Shown here in pieces: positions 1-7,081 of a stretch of 14,849 nucleotides of DNA (positions within the stretch are counted from its first letter, which is position 1; each line of letters starts with the position of its first letter). The stretch comes from Desulfobulbaceae bacterium. GTDB taxonomy: Bacteria > Desulfobacterota > Desulfobulbia > Desulfobulbales > Desulfocapsaceae. The notes beneath the pieces were generated by a model. It was not told the origin of the DNA and ran no database searches. It was given only the letters and a program-made list of their open reading frames with translations. Position numbers and translations under genes: made by a program. Where the stretch lies: the NCBI GenBank assembly GCA_030632405.1, contig DAOVUU010000014.1, positions 1-14,849 on the forward strand, read 5' to 3'.

Positions 1-123
1 AAGCTCTGCCAAAGCCATACTCACTGCAGACTGTGTAACAAACAGCTTTTTACTCGCTTTCGTCACTTGAGCTGTTTCTGCAACAGCAATAAATATCTCT
101 AGTTGTCTCAAAGTGATAGACAT
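1..123 (-). CDS. LysR-type transcriptional regulator, N-terminal part (partial)
   Basis: Reading the minus strand from an ATG at 123 gives 41 residues that run off the window edge. The peptide begins MSITLRQLEIFIAVAETAQV and continues with a Ser-Lys-Lys-Leu-Phe-Val-Thr-Gln-Ser-Ala-Val-Ser stretch. This is the winged helix-turn-helix of the LysR family, whose usual pattern is LRQL..F..va...s...AA..L..sQpavS. An AAGGCGG-like ribosome binding site (plus-strand 128–134) supports the start. The effector-binding domain lies outside the window, so the ligand and regulon cannot be read. The gene diverges from the nuo operon across a 300-bp gap, a typical LysR arrangement with a neighbouring target, so control of nuo is possible but inferred. 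Family assignment is fairly safe despite the truncation. Confidence 0.85.
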   Translation of the reverse strand, partial: MSITLRQLEIFIAVAETAQVTKASKKLFVTQSAVSMALAEL

Positions 124-200
124 AATACCGCCTTAGATTATATTTCAATAAAACTGATGATTCGTATCGTTTTCCCTTACATTGCACATGTAACATAGCA

Positions 201-220
201 CTTTTGAAAACTTTCTCAAG
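201..220. promoter_or_regulatory. imperfect dyad, candidate regulator-binding site
   Basis: The 20-bp sequence CTTTTGAAAACTTTCTCAAG pairs 7 of 10 positions between its arms. It lies between the divergent regulator gene and the nuo operon, upstream of both promoter candidates. LysR-type proteins bind imperfect dyads of about this size, so it is a plausible operator. AT-rich DNA yields such dyads by chance, so confidence is low. Confidence 0.25.
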
Positions 221-316
221 TCTTTTTCCGGTAGGAAATCCGGTTGAATAGACCGAGGCTGAAGGAATACGATTAAGAGCATATATTCGAAATTACTATT
301 GACACTCTTATCACAA

Positions 317-344
317 TTATTTAAGTTAGGCCGACTTGTATAAT
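317..344 (+). promoter_or_regulatory. candidate sigma-70 promoter of the nuo operon
   Basis: A perfect TATAAT lies at 339–344 with TG immediately upstream of it. The best -35 at a 16-bp spacing is TTATTT (317–322), a weak match. Transcription would begin near 351 and leave about 70 nt of leader before nuoA. A consensus TTGACA at 299–304 lies upstream, but its downstream partner (TAAGTT, 322–327) is poor. Start-site mapping would decide between them. Confidence 0.4.
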
Positions 345-423
345 CGCTATTTTACATGCCATTTGGGATACCACTCGGCAGCGCTGTGTCTCGTTTTTAA
401 TACTGTTTTTTCAAGGAATCGCA

Positions 424-849
424 ATGGAACAGACCTTCTCCACTTTTCTTTATCAGGACAACGTACTCTGGATTGCAGCGTTCACACTTGGAGGGTTAGC
501 ATTTGCGCTAGGACCCATCGCTATCGTCTACCTGTTGATGCCCAATGAGACCAGGCAAATTTCCGGTAAAGCACTCCAGGCTATTGAATGTGCCATGGAC
601 CCCATTGGTGATCCATGGATTCGATATGGCGTAGTATTTTATCTCTACGCCCTCATTTTTCTAGCTTTTGACGTCGATGTTCTTTTTCTTTTTCCGGTGG
701 CTGTCGCCTATAATGATGTGATGTTTGAATCTTCTATTCGGGATTTTATAGAAATTTTACTATTTGTTGGAATCTTATCACTGGCTGTAGTCTATGCCTG
801 GATTAAGGGAGTATTTAAGTGGGAACGCAAAACGTACCTTCGTCAATAG
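424..849 (+). CDS. nuoA: complex I subunit NuoA
   Basis: This 141-residue membrane protein with three hydrophobic helices is the NuoA/ND3 subunit of the heel of complex I. It sits next to the quinone cavity and helps couple it to proton translocation. The family loop Glu-Cys (E55-C56) is present, followed by the second-helix signature [10 protein letters not shown] (from F82). The usual form is FDVE, so the second acidic residue is Asp85 instead of Glu, a conservative change. The start is supported by AAGGA at 413–417, 6 nt upstream. It is the first gene of the operon, and nuoB begins 31 nt before it ends. Identification is secure. Confidence 0.96.
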   Translation: MEQTFSTFLYQDNVLWIAAFTLGGLAFALGPIAIVYLLMPNETRQISGKALQAIECAMDPIGDPWIRYGVVFYLYALIFLAFDVDVLFLFPVAVAYNDVMFESSIRDFIEILLFVGILSLAVVYAWIKGVFKWERKTYLRQ

Positions 850-1316
850 TTCAATTTGCTGTAGTAGACGAACTCATCAATGTCGGCCGGGCAAATTCAC
901 TCTGGCCACTCACATTCGGTATTGCCTGCTGTGCCATTGAAATGATGGCCACCGGCTGTGCCAGATTTGACATGTCGAGATTTGGAGCAGAAGTTTTCCG
1001 CCCCTCTGCACGACAAAGTGATGTGATGATTGTCGCTGGAACAATTACCAAAAAAATGATGCCGGGTATTAAAACTCTGTATGACCAGATGCCAGAGCCC
1101 AAGTGGGTTATGGCCCTTGGCAATTGTGCTATATCCGGTGGCCCATTCGCTTTTGAAGGCCAATACTCCATTGTCCTCGGGGCGGACGAATTCCTTCCCG
1201 TAGATGTCTATGTGCCAGGGTGCCCGCCAAGACCGGAGGCCCTGCTGCAGGGTATTATTGAACTGGAGCATCTTGTCTCTGACTGGAAGCGCTGGAAAAA
1301 CCCTGAAATCGCTTAA
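819..1316 (+). CDS. nuoB: complex I subunit NuoB (4Fe-4S cluster N2)
   Basis: This 165-residue PSST/NuoB subunit carries cluster N2, which passes electrons to quinone at the interface with NuoD and NuoH. The ligand pattern is complete: the adjacent pair C37-C38 (in [10 protein letters not shown]), C103 (in GNCAISGG) and C135 (in VPGCPPRPE). The arginine-rich loop facing the quinone channel ([15 protein letters not shown]) is typical. Translation starts at GTG (819), inside nuoA, with AAGGGA at 805–810 at good spacing. No in-frame ATG lies before the conserved core, so the 31-nt overlap is probably real and couples the two genes. Length and motifs match the family closely. Confidence 0.97.
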   Translation: MGTQNVPSSIVQFAVVDELINVGRANSLWPLTFGIACCAIEMMATGCARFDMSRFGAEVFRPSARQSDVMIVAGTITKKMMPGIKTLYDQMPEPKWVMALGNCAISGGPFAFEGQYSIVLGADEFLPVDVYVPGCPPRPEALLQGIIELEHLVSDWKRWKNPEIA

Positions 1317-1370
1317 ACTTTTTTCCCCTCACTGACAACGGTTTTTTGCAGACTCTCGGAGTGTAACACC

Positions 1371-1913
1371 ATGATTATAGAAAAGACCAAACTCGCTTTC
1401 CAGAATATGTTTCCAACTCCTGAATCTGAACTCTCTGTTTCAGAAGAGGTGACAGAAGAGGCTGAGAAAACAGAAACAGACAAAAAAGCAAAACCCGAAA
1501 AAACACCGAGACTCGATGGTGTCATTGAATGTGACTACGCTGTCCATGGATATCATCTCGATGTCCAGGTAGATGCCGAACAGCTGCTGGTTGCCGTTAA
1601 CGTAGTTGACCAGGAAGAATTTTTTATAGAGAGTATCACTGGTGTAGACTGGATTAAAGAAGGTCAAATCGAGATAGTCTACGACTTCAGCCGCTACGAT
1701 TTTGATACCTGTCGTGTTGTGATAAGGACGAGAGTGGACCGTAAAAATCCAGTTGTCCCGACAATCACGGGGATATATGCCGGAGCAAACTGGCATGAAC
1801 GTGAAACCCACGACTTTTTTGGAATAAAATTTGACGGACACCCGCACCTTATCCCACTTCTCCTTCCTGAAGATGCAGATTTTCATCCACTCTTAAAGGA
1901 TTTCAAGGCATGA
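1371..1913 (+). CDS. nuoC: complex I subunit NuoC (30 kDa)
   Basis: This 180-residue peripheral-arm subunit is equivalent to the mitochondrial 30-kDa protein and packs against NuoD. The family signature is clear near the C-terminus: HERETHDFFGIKFDGHP (142–158) followed by LLLPEDADFHPLL. Residues about 18–48 form a low-complexity stretch rich in Glu, Lys and Thr, between a short start and the conserved domain. It looks like a flexible N-terminal extension and is not part of the family core. The start is supported by GGAG at 1358–1361, 9 nt upstream. The stop overlaps the nuoD start (ATGA at 1910). The gene is separate and not fused to nuoD as in enterobacteria. Confidence 0.95.
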   Translation: MIIEKTKLAFQNMFPTPESELSVSEEVTEEAEKTETDKKAKPEKTPRLDGVIECDYAVHGYHLDVQVDAEQLLVAVNVVDQEEFFIESITGVDWIKEGQIEIVYDFSRYDFDTCRVVIRTRVDRKNPVVPTITGIYAGANWHERETHDFFGIKFDGHPHLIPLLLPEDADFHPLLKDFKA

Positions 1914-3028
1914 GTTCTCCAATTCAGCTCCAACCCGACGAGACATTTGTCCTCAATGTTGGCCCGCAACACCCTGCTACTCACGGTGTCCTCAGAGTCA
2001 AGATGGAAATGCACGGTGAGTACATCGTCAACTCTGAGACCGTTATCGGGTATATACACCGCATGCATGAAAAAATGGGGGAAAACAAAACCTACCCCCA
2101 GTTTTTAATGAACCTCAGCCGTATGGACTACCTTGGCGCTTTAGGCTATTCCCATGGACATGTGCTGGTGGTCGAAAAAGCATCGGGAATAGAAGTTCCC
2201 AAAAGGGCGGAATATATCAGAGCCATCATGGTTGAATTAAACCGAATCTCATCCCACCTCTTCTGGTTTGGCGCTTTTGTAATGGATCTTGGCGGATTCA
2301 GCCCCCTCATGTATGCACTTCAAGACAGAGAACATATTCTTGATATGCTGGAAGCGGTCACCGGTTCCCGCCTGACCTACTGCTACTTCAGGTTCGGTGG
2401 CCTCTATAACGATATTGATGATGATTTCATTGATGCGGCCCGGCGGTTTATTCCCCGTATGCGAAAATCTCTTATAAAATATGAAAAACTCGTAACAGGG
2501 AATATCATCTTCCGAAAACGCCTTGAAGGCAATGCTTTTCTCTCCAAAGAAACATGTCGTAAATATGGTGCCTCAAGTGCAGTCGCCCGCGGCTCGGGTA
2601 TCAATTTCGATGTGCGGAAGAATGAGCCATATTCCGTTTATCCCGAATTCGATTTCGACGTCCCCGTTTACCACGAATGTGATTCTCTTGCCAGATATAT
2701 GGTACGTATGGACGAAATTGAACAGTCACTGCGAATAATAGAACAGGGCCTGGACAAACTGCCTGACGGACCAATAATGCCAGCAAAGAAACCCAAATTA
2801 ATCAAACCCCCTGCCGGAGATTATTATCAGGCTGTCGAAACCGCCAGGGGAAGTTTTGGTGTCAGATTGGTAAGTGATGGGACTAAAACACCCTATCGCC
2901 TCAAGCTCAGATCTCCAACCTTTTCCAATATGCACCTTTTTGATGAAACATGCAGAGGTATGATGATTATGGATGCGCTTGCCTTTATGGGCAGTCTTGA
3001 TCTCGTTATACCTGAAATAGACCGGTAA
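1910..3028 (+). CDS. nuoD: complex I subunit NuoD (49 kDa, quinone-site subunit)
   Basis: This 372-residue protein is the 49-kDa subunit, derived from the large subunit of [NiFe] hydrogenases, and forms the quinone pocket with NuoB. The signature GPQHPATHGVLR (18–29) supplies His25, equivalent to the quinone-contacting histidine. Tyr74 in SRMDYLGALGY matches the partner tyrosine. The nickel-binding cysteines of hydrogenases are absent, so this is a dehydrogenase-type protein and not a catalytic hydrogenase subunit. The usual HRGxEK motif reads HRMHEK (50–55), losing its glycine. The C-terminus ends in PEIDR where GE[IV]DR is common. Translation is coupled to nuoC by an ATGA overlap. Confidence 0.97.
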   Translation: MSSPIQLQPDETFVLNVGPQHPATHGVLRVKMEMHGEYIVNSETVIGYIHRMHEKMGENKTYPQFLMNLSRMDYLGALGYSHGHVLVVEKASGIEVPKRAEYIRAIMVELNRISSHLFWFGAFVMDLGGFSPLMYALQDREHILDMLEAVTGSRLTYCYFRFGGLYNDIDDDFIDAARRFIPRMRKSLIKYEKLVTGNIIFRKRLEGNAFLSKETCRKYGASSAVARGSGINFDVRKNEPYSVYPEFDFDVPVYHECDSLARYMVRMDEIEQSLRIIEQGLDKLPDGPIMPAKKPKLIKPPAGDYYQAVETARGSFGVRLVSDGTKTPYRLKLRSPTFSNMHLFDETCRGMMIMDALAFMGSLDLVIPEIDR

Positions 3029-3039
3029 TAAGGAACATT

Positions 3040-4035
3040 ATGAGCTTAACACTCCTGAATGTCATCATTGCTGTTGTGATAGCCATCGCCTTTGCCGCAC
3101 TCAACGCAGCCTATCTTGTATGGGCTGAGCGCAGAGGTGCCGCAAGAATTCAACGCCGACCAGGACCAAATATTAACGGGCCATTTGGACTGCTTCAACC
3201 GCCTCTCGACGGTATTAAGCTTATGGCCAAGCAGCTGATAATCCCCGGTGGCGTTGACAAGATTCTCTTCATAGCTGCTCCGGTTTTAGCCATGTTTCCG
3301 GCTATAATGAGCTTCGTTACCATTCCATTCAGTGATACTATTGTTGCTCAAAACATGGATGTTGGTGTTTTAATGATATTTGCCTTTGCCTCCATGGGAG
3401 GAATGTCACTGCTCTTTGCCGGTTGGAGTTCCAGGAATAAATATGCGATGATGTCATCCATCAGGGCAGTCTCCCAGGCTGTTGCATATGAAATTCCTAT
3501 GCTCATAACTACCATTACTGTAGTTATGATTGCGGGCTCCATGAATCTTACGGAGATTGTTCAGCAGCAGAGCGCTTCAATACTCCACTGGAATATTTTT
3601 CCTCTGCTTGGAAATTCCCATAATCTGCTGATGCCTTTCTCCTTTCTTATTTTCTTCATCTGCACTTTAGCAGAAACAAACAGGGCCCCTTTTGACCTTG
3701 GAGAAGCTGAAAGTGAACTGGTCGCTGGATTTCATACGGAATATGGCAGCATGGGGTTTGGCCTCTTTTTTATGGGTGAGTACGCCAATATCGTTATCGG
3801 TTCATGCATGACCACTATCCTCTTTTTAGGGGGCTGGAGTTGTCCTTTTGGACTCTTTCCCGGGGTCTGGTGGTTTCTGCTCAAACTTTATCTTTTGATA
3901 GCGACCTTCATCTGGATTCGCTGGACCTTTCCTCGTACAACCATCTATGGCCTCTTGAATCTATCCTGGAAAATACTCATTCCTTTATCCCTCTTCAACC
4001 TGCTGTTCACTGCAGGATTAATAAAGGTTTTTTGA
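3040..4035 (+). CDS. nuoH: complex I subunit NuoH (membrane heel)
   Basis: This 331-residue, roughly eight-helix protein is NuoH/ND1, which forms the membrane floor of the quinone cavity and links it to the proton path. Key motifs are WAERRGAARIQRRPGPN (28–44), the charged E-loop segment, and AETNRAPFDLGEAESELVAG (211–230) followed by FHTEY. In the last part, the common RYDQ segment after TFPR is replaced by TTIYG (300–304), while the following LSWKILIPLSL is kept. The start has AAGGA 5 nt upstream. It follows nuoD directly, so no nuoE, nuoF or nuoG genes lie in their usual place. Confidence 0.97.
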   Translation: MSLTLLNVIIAVVIAIAFAALNAAYLVWAERRGAARIQRRPGPNINGPFGLLQPPLDGIKLMAKQLIIPGGVDKILFIAAPVLAMFPAIMSFVTIPFSDTIVAQNMDVGVLMIFAFASMGGMSLLFAGWSSRNKYAMMSSIRAVSQAVAYEIPMLITTITVVMIAGSMNLTEIVQQQSASILHWNIFPLLGNSHNLLMPFSFLIFFICTLAETNRAPFDLGEAESELVAGFHTEYGSMGFGLFFMGEYANIVIGSCMTTILFLGGWSCPFGLFPGVWWFLLKLYLLIATFIWIRWTFPRTTIYGLLNLSWKILIPLSLFNLLFTAGLIKVF

Positions 4036-4036
4036 A

Positions 4037-4477
4037 ATGGTCACCTACTTCTCAGATATATATAACGGACTCATAAGCCTCTTTATAGGTATGGGTGTAA
4101 CCTTTAAAGAATTTTTTAAGCCAACTGTTACCGTTCAATATCCCTATGAAACACTCACCATGACCGATAAGTATCGCGGCCATGTAGAGCTTATCGAAAA
4201 TGATGAAGGAAAACCAAACTGCGTTGTTTGCGGGCTTTGTGCAAGAGCCTGCCCTTCAGGCTGTATTACACTTGCAGGTGAAAAACCGGAAGGGGCAAAG
4301 AAAAAAGCTCTGACCAAATACGTCCTCGACTTCACCAGATGTTCCCTCTGTGGGTCCTGTGTTGAATCCTGCAATTTTAATGCCCTCGAATTTTCAAAAG
4401 AATACAATCTTGCATCTACCCGCAAGGAAGATTTCATATTTGATCTTCTTCAACGTCTAGAGGAAAGAAACAAATGA
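4037..4477 (+). CDS. nuoI: complex I subunit NuoI (2x[4Fe-4S] ferredoxin-like)
   Basis: This 146-residue subunit carries clusters N6a and N6b, which wire electrons toward N2. Two CxxCxxCxxxC motifs are intact: C62, C65, C68, C72 and C102, C105, C108, C112. The first is followed by Pro as usual (ACPSG). The second is followed by Asn (SCNFN) where Pro is normal. In a complex lacking NuoEFG this is the most exposed iron-sulfur subunit and therefore the likely entry point for electrons, for example from ferredoxin (inference). The gene starts 1 nt after the nuoH stop, and its own stop overlaps the nuoJ start (ATGA, 4474–4477). Confidence 0.95.
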   Translation: MVTYFSDIYNGLISLFIGMGVTFKEFFKPTVTVQYPYETLTMTDKYRGHVELIENDEGKPNCVVCGLCARACPSGCITLAGEKPEGAKKKALTKYVLDFTRCSLCGSCVESCNFNALEFSKEYNLASTRKEDFIFDLLQRLEERNK

Positions 4478-5022
4478 ACCCTCCAATACCATTGGCCGAA
4501 GCCCCGTCTCTTTTCAGTGTTGACGGTCTGGTCGGGCTTGTCTTTCTTATCATGGTCGCCATCACAATAATCGGCGCCATTATTGCCTGCAACTCAGAAC
4601 GACTTGTTCGATCTGTTGCCGGACTGATTGTCTGTTTTGTCGGCGTAGCAGGAGTCTATTATTTCCTCAATTCTCCTTTTGTTGCAATGATGCAGATTCT
4701 CATCTATGTCGGTGCGGTAGCTGTAACGATCTCTTTTGCCATTATGCTCGCCGCCCCTGAAGAAAAAATGAAACTGGGTTCATCGAGTCCTCTGGTTGGA
4801 CCATTTGGTCTCGGTACTGCTGCTCTTATAACAGGTGGTTTTTCGGTCCTTGCTCTCAGAACAGAATGGCCGGTTATGACAAAAATCAATGATGGCTCTG
4901 TTAAAAATATCGGCCTCCAGCTGTTAACTAATTTTTCAATGGTTTTTGAACTTGTTTCCATTGTCCTGCTCATTGCAATTATCGGGGCTTTAGTTATAGC
5001 CCGTGTCAGGAGGGAAAGCTGA
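4474..5022 (+). CDS. nuoJ: complex I subunit NuoJ
   Basis: This 182-residue protein with about five hydrophobic helices is NuoJ/ND6. The diagnostic third-helix segment is MMQILIYVGAVAVTISFAIM, the site of the pi-bulge that rearranges during turnover in characterised complexes. The C-terminal helix reads FELVSIVLLIAIIGALVIAR, close to family consensus. A GAGGA ribosome binding site precedes the ATG, which overlaps the nuoI stop by 4 nt. The stop shares one base with the nuoK start (TGATG). Both overlaps suggest coupled translation at equal stoichiometry. The assignment is secure from sequence and position. Confidence 0.95.
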   Translation: MNPPIPLAEAPSLFSVDGLVGLVFLIMVAITIIGAIIACNSERLVRSVAGLIVCFVGVAGVYYFLNSPFVAMMQILIYVGAVAVTISFAIMLAAPEEKMKLGSSSPLVGPFGLGTAALITGGFSVLALRTEWPVMTKINDGSVKNIGLQLLTNFSMVFELVSIVLLIAIIGALVIARVRRES

Positions 5023-5348
5023 TGTCAATTCTTGCATTATACAACAACCTTAATTCATTTCTTGTCCTTGGTGCTCTCCTCTTCGGTATCGGGATATATG
5101 GTATCGTTACCCGGAGAACACTTATAGGTATGCTCATTGCCGCAGAACTCCTTTTAGTCGGAGCCTCTATAAATTTTATGGCTTTCAACAGATTTACCGC
5201 ACCGGATCCGGTTGTCGGCCAGGTTTTCACCCTCTTTATTATGGCGATAGCCGCTGCCGAAGCGGCTATCGGTTTAAGCATTGTTATATCTGTCTATAGA
5301 CATTACAAATCAATTGACGCAGAAGACACGGTACAACTCAAAGGTTAG
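5022..5348 (+). CDS. nuoK: complex I subunit NuoK
   Basis: This 108-residue, three-helix protein is NuoK/ND4L, related to MrpC. Both conserved intramembrane glutamates needed for coupling are present: E42 in helix 2 (LIAAELLLVGASINF) and E80 in helix 3 (AIAAAEAAIGLSIVIS). A strong AGGAGGG lies at 5008–5014, 7 nt before the ATG. The next gene starts only 3 nt after the stop, so the unusual antiporter block that follows belongs to the same transcript. Length and motifs are standard. Confidence 0.96.
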   Translation: MSILALYNNLNSFLVLGALLFGIGIYGIVTRRTLIGMLIAAELLLVGASINFMAFNRFTAPDPVVGQVFTLFIMAIAAAEAAIGLSIVISVYRHYKSIDAEDTVQLKG

Positions 5349-5351
5349 GCT

Positions 5352-6830
5352 ATGGAGCTATCTGGAATGGATTACAAATTACTCATCGCCCTGCTCATCC
5401 CGCTCATTGCAACTCTCGGGGTTATGTTCAAAGGCGATAATGAAAATATGAGGGAGAGTATATCCTCCATCTCTTCTATTTTCCTCCTTCTCATTGTTGC
5501 CTCAATGATTCCGGCAGTCTTGAAGGGAAACACGCTTTTCTTTCATATGTTCACCATCCTGCCCGGTGTCACGATCGCACTTCGGGCTGACGCAATGTCC
5601 ATGATATTCGCCCTTGTAGCATCTTCACTCTGGAGTATTGCCGTCTTCTACTCCATGGGGTATATGCGCAGCTTGAAAGAGCATGCCCAGACCAGATTCA
5701 ACGCATGTTTTGCCCTGGCGATCTTCGGTGCAATAGGGGTTGCCTTTTCTGACAATCTTTTCACCATGTATCTGTTTTACGAGATTGTCTCGATCTGTAC
5801 CTATCCACTGGTTGCTCACCACCAGGATAAGGAAGGTTACAGCGGTGGTAGAAAGTACATAATTTATTTGACGACAACGGCAAAAGCTTTTCTGTTGCCA
5901 GCCATGATCCTCATATACGTACTTACCGGCACTCTCGATTTTGCACCCGATATTTCCACGGGTATTTTCCCACCAGATGTCAACAAGACTCTGGTTATCA
6001 TGCTTTATATCTTCTGTATCTTCGGGTTTGCCAAAAATGGTATTATGCCATTTCATCACTGGTTGCCAGGAGCAATGGTTGCACCCACACCTGTTTCAGC
6101 ACTTCTCCATGCGGTAGCAGTCGTCAAAGTCGGTGTATTCTGCACCACAAGGGTCATGCTCTATGTCTTTGGAACTGACACAATGCACGCTCTCAATCTC
6201 GGTATACCCACCGCCTATTTTGTCGGTATTACAGTGCTTGCTGCCTCCATTATTGCCCTCAGTAAGGATAACCTCAAAGCCCGGCTGGCCTATTCTACTG
6301 TCAGCCAGCTCTCCTACATTATTATGGGTGTAGCACTACTCACAGATCCTGGAATCCAGGGTGGTCTGATCCATATCGTCAATCATGGCTTTGCCAAGAT
6401 TACGCTGTTTTTCTGTGCAGGTGCCATCTATGTTGCCAGCCATAAAAAAAATATCTCCGATATGGGTGGACTGGGTAAAACCATGCCTTACACATTTGCA
6501 GCCTTCGGCATAGCATCACTGAGCATGATTGGTGCCCCCCCGGTTGCGGGATTTATAACCAAATGGAATCTGCTTATTGGATCGGTTGAGGCCCATCAAA
6601 TGGGCATTCTTCTCATTTTGATCGCAAGTACAATGTTAAATGCAGCCTATTTTGCCCCCATAACATACAAGGCTTTTTTTGGAAAAAGACCTCCTGGAGA
6701 AAAATTTGAAGGCATAAAGGAGGCACCTTTAGCAATGCTTATACCTATTCTCATTGCCTGTGGAGTCTCTGTTATAATTGGTATTTTCCCTAACTTCATG
6801 TTGCAATTTGTAAAGGCGGTGACAGGATGA
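5352..6830 (+). CDS. MrpD/NuoL-type antiporter-like subunit of complex I (492 aa)
   Basis: This proton-conducting antiporter-like membrane protein has about 14 hydrophobic helices and stands where nuoL usually begins. Functional residues align with the family: E144 in helix 5 (LFYEIVSICTYP), K228 in helix 7 (FAKNGIMPFHHWLPGAM), H253 and K259 in helix 8 (LLHAVAVVKVGVF), H345 and K349 (VNHGFAKITLF), and K404 in helix 12 (PVAGFITKW). The helix-8 segment resembles MrpD of multisubunit Na+/H+ antiporters more than NuoL. It ends soon after the last helix (NFMLQFVKAVTG) and lacks the NuoL lateral helix. AAGG at 5341–5344 supports the start; Met6 is a less likely alternative. Its stop overlaps the next gene by 4 nt. 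I read it as a fourth antiporter-like subunit. An ion other than H+ is possible. Confidence 0.88.
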   Translation: MELSGMDYKLLIALLIPLIATLGVMFKGDNENMRESISSISSIFLLLIVASMIPAVLKGNTLFFHMFTILPGVTIALRADAMSMIFALVASSLWSIAVFYSMGYMRSLKEHAQTRFNACFALAIFGAIGVAFSDNLFTMYLFYEIVSICTYPLVAHHQDKEGYSGGRKYIIYLTTTAKAFLLPAMILIYVLTGTLDFAPDISTGIFPPDVNKTLVIMLYIFCIFGFAKNGIMPFHHWLPGAMVAPTPVSALLHAVAVVKVGVFCTTRVMLYVFGTDTMHALNLGIPTAYFVGITVLAASIIALSKDNLKARLAYSTVSQLSYIIMGVALLTDPGIQGGLIHIVNHGFAKITLFFCAGAIYVASHKKNISDMGGLGKTMPYTFAAFGIASLSMIGAPPVAGFITKWNLLIGSVEAHQMGILLILIASTMLNAAYFAPITYKAFFGKRPPGEKFEGIKEAPLAMLIPILIACGVSVIIGIFPNFMLQFVKAVTG

Positions 6831-7081
6831 TTATAAAGATAGTCGATTACCTGAAGGACCGACCCGGTGCAGTAAAATTCTCCTGTTATGTCGCCATTGC
6901 TATCATGCTGGTGTGGAGTATTGTAGGAGTCGATAAGCATCATGCCCACACCTGGGCGGAAATGTACATACCCGGCTTCTGGTCTCTTTTTGGTCTTGCT
7001 GCATGTGTTGTACTTATTTTCTTTGCCAGTTGGTTTGGTAAAAGCGGAATTATGACCCGAGAGGATTACTATGACAACTAG
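6827..7081 (+). CDS. small two-helix membrane protein, candidate complex I accessory subunit
   Basis: This 84-residue protein has two predicted membrane helices (about 17–34 and 48–70) joined by a histidine-rich loop (DKHHAHTW). The second helix carries PGFWSLFGLAACVVLIFFAS, and the tail ends in REDYYDN. It starts in an ATGA overlap with the preceding antiporter gene, behind AAAGG at 6812–6816. It ends 11 nt inside the next antiporter gene, so the three genes are translationally coupled. I do not recognise a named complex I subunit. From memory, small proteins with a similar PGF[WY]...EDYY pattern accompany MrpD-like genes in other bacteria, but I could not check this. A role in stabilising the two flanking antiporter subunits is inferred from position. 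Confidence 0.75.
   Translation: MIIKIVDYLKDRPGAVKFSCYVAIAIMLVWSIVGVDKHHAHTWAEMYIPGFWSLFGLAACVVLIFFASWFGKSGIMTREDYYDN

Larger units (their letters stand above)
124..423. promoter_or_regulatory. divergent intergenic region between lysR-type gene and nuoA
   Basis: This 300-bp AT-rich gap separates two divergent genes and carries no credible reading frame. It contains an imperfect 20-bp dyad at 201–220, a TTGACA hexamer at 299–304 and a perfect TATAAT at 339–344. It most likely holds the promoters of both genes and any LysR-type operator. Confidence 0.6.

Noticed and set aside
299..304. TTGACA as the -35 box of the nuo promoter
   Set aside because: It is a consensus hexamer, but the sequence 16–18 bp downstream is a poor -10. 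The perfect TATAAT lies 34 bp away, too far to pair with it.
1440..1886. Long minus-strand reading frame opposite nuoC (148 codons)
   Set aside because: Its translation is rich in Phe, Cys and Lys without domain sense, and it lies entirely opposite a secure gene. It is a shadow frame, like the other antisense frames across the operon.
1910..3028. NuoD as a group 4 [NiFe] hydrogenase large subunit
   Set aside because: The paired CxxC nickel ligands at the N- and C-termini are missing, and the quinone-site His and Tyr of complex I are present.
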